DNA of 64,000 nucleotides, from assembly GCF_005938105.1 (NCBI RefSeq), contig NZ_VCPE01000003.1, positions 124,001 to 188,000 of the forward strand, given 5' to 3'. This DNA comes from Brucella haematophila (lineage in GTDB: Bacteria; Pseudomonadota; Alphaproteobacteria; Rhizobiales; Rhizobiaceae). Positions within the stretch are counted from its first letter, which is position 1. Every line of letters starts with the position of its first letter. The notes beneath the pieces are model-generated. The model was given only the letters and a program-made list of their open reading frames with translations, searched no databases and was not told the DNA's origin. Made by a program: the position numbers and the translations under genes. Of the stretch, positions 61,127 through 64,000 are shown one piece after another.

Positions 61127-64000
61127 TCAAATCATCCCGCGTTGCTCGACACGGCTCCCGGAAAGGTCCTTCCGGATGTAAAAGCCATTCGGGATGGCCT
61201 CTTGCACCAACGGAACATGCGAAATCAGCCCCACCGCACGGTTTTGGCTGACCAGCGTGTTCAGCGCTTGCAGGACCTGATCGAGTGTGCCGGTGCCGTT
61301 CTCGGTGTCCAGACTGCCAAAGCCTTCATCGATGAAGATGGTATCGAGACGGACCTTGCCGTTGGCACTTTCGACGACATCCGCAAGGCCAAGTGCCAGC
61401 GCGAGAGCGGCAATAAAGCTCTCGCCACCGGAGAGCGTGGCTGTTGGCCGAGGTTTCCCGGTGTAAGTGTCATGCACTTGAATGCCGAGACCACGTCGAC
61501 CGCGCCCCGAACCTTCGAGCGCGCGTTCCAGCGTATAGCGTCCGGCCGACATCGGGTTAAGGCGTTGATTGGCGGCGATCAGCACCTGATCGAACATTGC
61601 ACCTATGGCAAAAGTCTCGAGATCGAGATTATGGGAGTTTTTGGAATCAAACAGTGCAGCCAGTTCGCGCAATGGCCCGCTTTCTGCTTCCGCTTTTTCC
61701 AGCCGGCTGATCGTATCGGCAAGTTCGGCCAGCAACTTGTTCAACTGATCACGGCGCGCTGCCGCAGTTGCCAGATCCTCCTGCGCTTTTTGAAGCGTTA
61801 TATCCGCCTCCTGCAATGCCATCTCGAAGGGCGGCAGGGCAGGGCGATCAAGCGTTGTGACGGCCTCCTTGGCCTTACGCGCCGTCTCTTCAGCCACGAA
61901 CAAGGTACGGCGGTAATTCTCAACGCTCTCCCGGTCCTGATCGATCATAGCGAAAGCGGGTTTGAGCGCGAGATATTCTTCATGGGTCAGCGTTGCAGCT
62001 TCCAAGCGTGAAGCGAACTCGTCTTGCGCACGGCTCCGCCGAAGACGCTGTTCTTCCATCCGCTCTAGCGCGCTTTCCTGTTCCTTCATGGAAGATAACG
62101 CGGTTTCGCGAGCTGTCGTAGCAGTTTCGCGAGCTGTCTTTCGTGCAGTTTCCCGTCTTGTGAGAACATCAGCACGACTTGTGATAAGCTCGGCAAGACG
62201 GGTAGCCTCGCGATGTTCTTCCGGGATATCGGATAGCATTTCTTCAAGGCGCACTCGCGCAGTTGCCAGTTCCGTTTCCGCCGTCTGAAGTGCAGAGCGA
62301 TGTTGATCGCGGATTTTTTCATCCGCAACTATTCGCTCTTCTGTCTCTTCCAATTGCCCTTCGGCACGAGCGATGTCCAGAACAGGGCCAAGCGCTTCGA
62401 TATCATGTTTTATCGTGGCAAGTTCTGCCCGCAGTTCCACCAATGGGCGCTCGGAAGGATTCAGTTCAGCCAAGCGCTTCTGCCGTTCAACCAGGATACT
62501 TTGCGCTGACACAAGAGTTGCATGCGTACTGCGCTCGGCTGATTGCCGCTGTTCCCAAAGTTCCTTCGTCTGACGAAAAGCGGCATCCAGCCCTGCGTGA
62601 TGCGGGCTGCCGGTTGCAGGTATCGGATGATCACTGGCGCCACAAACCGGGCAAGGCTCTCCGGGAACGAGTTTGCTCGCCAGATGCAGAGCTTGTGCGC
62701 TGGAAAGTTGCCGCTCCGCTTCGATAAAGGCGCTTTTCGCTTCGCTTGCGGATTCCTGCTCTCCGAGATGACGCGCAGATAGTGTATCGACCAGCGCCTT
62801 TGACGATGCGACGTCGGCGTGAACTTTCTCAACGACCTCAGCTTGCGTAATTGCATGTTCGAGTTGAGTGCGTTTTGTGAGCAGTTCCTGTCGCTTGCTC
62901 GCAGTCAGGCGAGCTGCTTTCAACCCATCTTGCTGCCTTTGCTTGCGAGCGAGGAGAGCGGTAATTGCATCCAGGCTCTTTTGCAGAGACGCTTGGCTTT
63001 TTCCGCGTTGATCGGTTGCCTGTGCAATGGCTTGCGATATGGCGATGGAGCGCTCAAGTGTTTGCTGGTGACGCTGCATCGTTTCAATTTCACGTCGAAA
63101 TTGGTCAATTTCGCTGGCCTTGGCCTCCTCATTCTCATGTACAGCCCGGGCGCGTATTTCAGCTGCGGTTGCAGCGGCAAGTTTTTGAACCGATACACTA
63201 AGGGCAGTTTCTGCTGCAGCCAGCTCTGTTGTTGTCTCCAATACATGCCGTTCGACATCGAGCAACAGACGAGCACGCTCGGCGGATTGCAGCTTTTTGG
63301 CGATAGCGTCAATCTCGGAAGCCTGTTGCTGTAGAGCAGTTACCTCATTCGAGGCCTTGATGGCTGTCTCAAACAGACGATCCAGTGCTTTCGCGGCCTC
63401 AAGCGCTGCATACGCTTTCTTCTGGGCCTCTCGTTGGTTTATTTCAACTTTCGCAAGATCTGAGTAAGAGGTTTCACTTTCTTCGATGCCCGACTTGAGA
63501 GCGTCGAGGCTTTCAAAGCCTTCTGCATTCAGCCGACGCGCAAATACTTCCCGTTCCGTGCGAAACTGTCGCTCGACGGCTTCGGCATCCGCTTTCATCC
63601 GCGCTGCCAGCCGGCGGTATAGGGAAACATCGAACAGATCGCGCAAGATGCCAAGACGCGCCTTGGTATCGGCGGCGAGAAAAGCTTCAAACCGCCCCTG
63701 CGGTAAAAGCACTATCTGCCGGAACTGGTCGGCACCATAGCCAAGCAAATCCTCAATGGCTTTTCCAACTGGGCCGACTTTCTTTTCTTCAATCACTTTG
63801 CCCGGACGCTCCGGGGTGATGTCATCGAGCGCCATGCCTGTTGCATCGAACAGCCAGGCTTCATGCGGATCTCTGGTTTCGCCATTCCCGCGTTGCTTTG
63901 GTCGGGACTGCTCAGGTCGGCGGCGGACGACGTAACGGCGGTCCGCAATATCGAACACAAACTCGACTTCGGTCGGACGGTTTGCGTCAGCATTATCGGA
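61127..64000 (-). CDS. sbcC: DNA repair exonuclease subunit SbcC, 5' end beyond window
   Basis: At least 957 aa of an SbcC/Rad50-type ATPase are visible; the N-terminal part with Walker A lies beyond the right edge. Long coiled coils (roughly visible residues 130-430 and 480-740) flank a zinc hook with CPVC in LVPGEPCPVCGASDHP. The C-terminal ATPase part has the ABC signature TLSGGESFIAALALALGLAD and Walker B RLDTIFIDEGFGSLD. With SbcD (expected just beyond the window edge) it would cut hairpin and palindromic DNA. The frame is open to the last base. Confidence 0.95.
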   Translation of the reverse strand, partial: SDNADANRPTEVEFVFDIADRRYVVRRRPEQSRPKQRGNGETRDPHEAWLFDATGMALDDITPERPGKVIEEKKVGPVGKAIEDLLGYGADQFRQIVLLPQGRFEAFLAADTKARLGILRDLFDVSLYRRLAARMKADAEAVERQFRTEREVFARRLNAEGFESLDALKSGIEESETSYSDLAKVEINQREAQKKAYAALEAAKALDRLFETAIKASNEVTALQQQASEIDAIAKKLQSAERARLLLDVERHVLETTTELAAAETALSVSVQKLAAATAAEIRARAVHENEEAKASEIDQFRREIETMQRHQQTLERSIAISQAIAQATDQRGKSQASLQKSLDAITALLARKQRQQDGLKAARLTASKRQELLTKRTQLEHAITQAEVVEKVHADVASSKALVDTLSARHLGEQESASEAKSAFIEAERQLSSAQALHLASKLVPGEPCPVCGASDHPIPATGSPHHAGLDAAFRQTKELWEQRQSAERSTHATLVSAQSILVERQKRLAELNPSERPLVELRAELATIKHDIEALGPVLDIARAEGQLEETEERIVADEKIRDQHRSALQTAETELATARVRLEEMLSDIPEEHREATRLAELITSRADVLTRRETARKTARETATTARETALSSMKEQESALERMEEQRLRRSRAQDEFASRLEAATLTHEEYLALKPAFAMIDQDRESVENYRRTLFVAEETARKAKEAVTTLDRPALPPFEMALQEADITLQKAQEDLATAAARRDQLNKLLAELADTISRLEKAEAESGPLRELAALFDSKNSHNLDLETFAIGAMFDQVLIAANQRLNPMSAGRYTLERALEGSGRGRRGLGIQVHDTYTGKPRPTATLSGGESFIAALALALGLADVVESANGKVRLDTIFIDEGFGSLDTENGTGTLDQVLQALNTLVSQNRAVGLISHVPLVQEAIPNGFYIRKDLSGSRVEQRGMI

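Noticed and set aside
61082-62011. 309-codon plus-strand frame in the sbcC region
   Set aside because: It runs opposite to the ATPase C-terminus of SbcC, which has clear signature and Walker B motifs.
1-64000. tRNA, rRNA and riboswitch search by eye
   Set aside because: No cloverleaf, ribosomal or known riboswitch core was recognised; a covariance-model search would be decisive.

Overview
The window comes from an alphaproteobacterium of the Brucella/Ochrobactrum type. The strongest evidence is a complete repABC replication-partition operon at 48.2-51.9 kb, of the kind that drives second chromosomes (chromids) and large plasmids in Rhizobiales. It has an antisense RNA between repB and repC, an operator in front of repA and three parS-like palindromes. 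The rest is dominated by ABC importers with small catabolic operons, each beside its own regulator, which is typical of the second replicon of this group.

Layout. 0-2.3 kb: a short-chain dehydrogenase and a frameshifted aldo/keto reductase, divergent from a LysR regulator. 2.5-11.3 kb: a small VOC protein, then a leftward polyol/glycerol-type operon (MFS permease, FGGY kinase, GlpD, alkyl-DHAP-synthase-like flavoprotein, GlpP antiterminator, Fe-alcohol dehydrogenase). 11.5-18.9 kb: an IclR regulator divergent from a five-gene peptide-type ABC importer and a flavin monooxygenase. 19.4-22.5 kb: an autotransporter. 23.0-39.2 kb: a putative nitrogen-compound catabolic island with two divergent paralogous flavoprotein oxidoreductases, a second complete peptide-type ABC importer, a polar amino-acid ABC importer, two class V PLP enzymes, a GntR regulator and a class I/II aminotransferase. 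39.2-45.8 kb: a Ugp-like ABC importer whose operon also holds a GpdQ/Icc-type phosphodiesterase and a tyrosine-phosphatase-fold enzyme, divergent from a TetR regulator. 45.9-48.2 kb: an IS6-type transposase relic, an L,D-transpeptidase and an orphan leader-peptide-like ORF. 48.2-54.0 kb: repCBA, a GreA/B-like factor and a serine recombinase. 54.8-61.1 kb: a repeat-rich autotransporter followed by a hybrid histidine kinase and a LuxR-type response regulator. 61.1-64.0 kb: sbcC, cut by the window edge.

How the genes fit together. Several regulator-target pairs have visible palindromes in the shared promoter: LysR/SDR, IclR/ABC, TetR/phosphodiesterase operon, and a TGATCA-centred palindrome in front of both GntR-linked transcription units. 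Intercistronic hairpins after two ABC binding-protein genes fit the usual excess of binding protein over permease. The replication block has its expected control elements, so replication, copy number and segregation of the replicon are probably controlled from here.

Limits: functions are read from protein motifs and gene order; substrates of all the transporters are inferred or unknown, and no database search was run.
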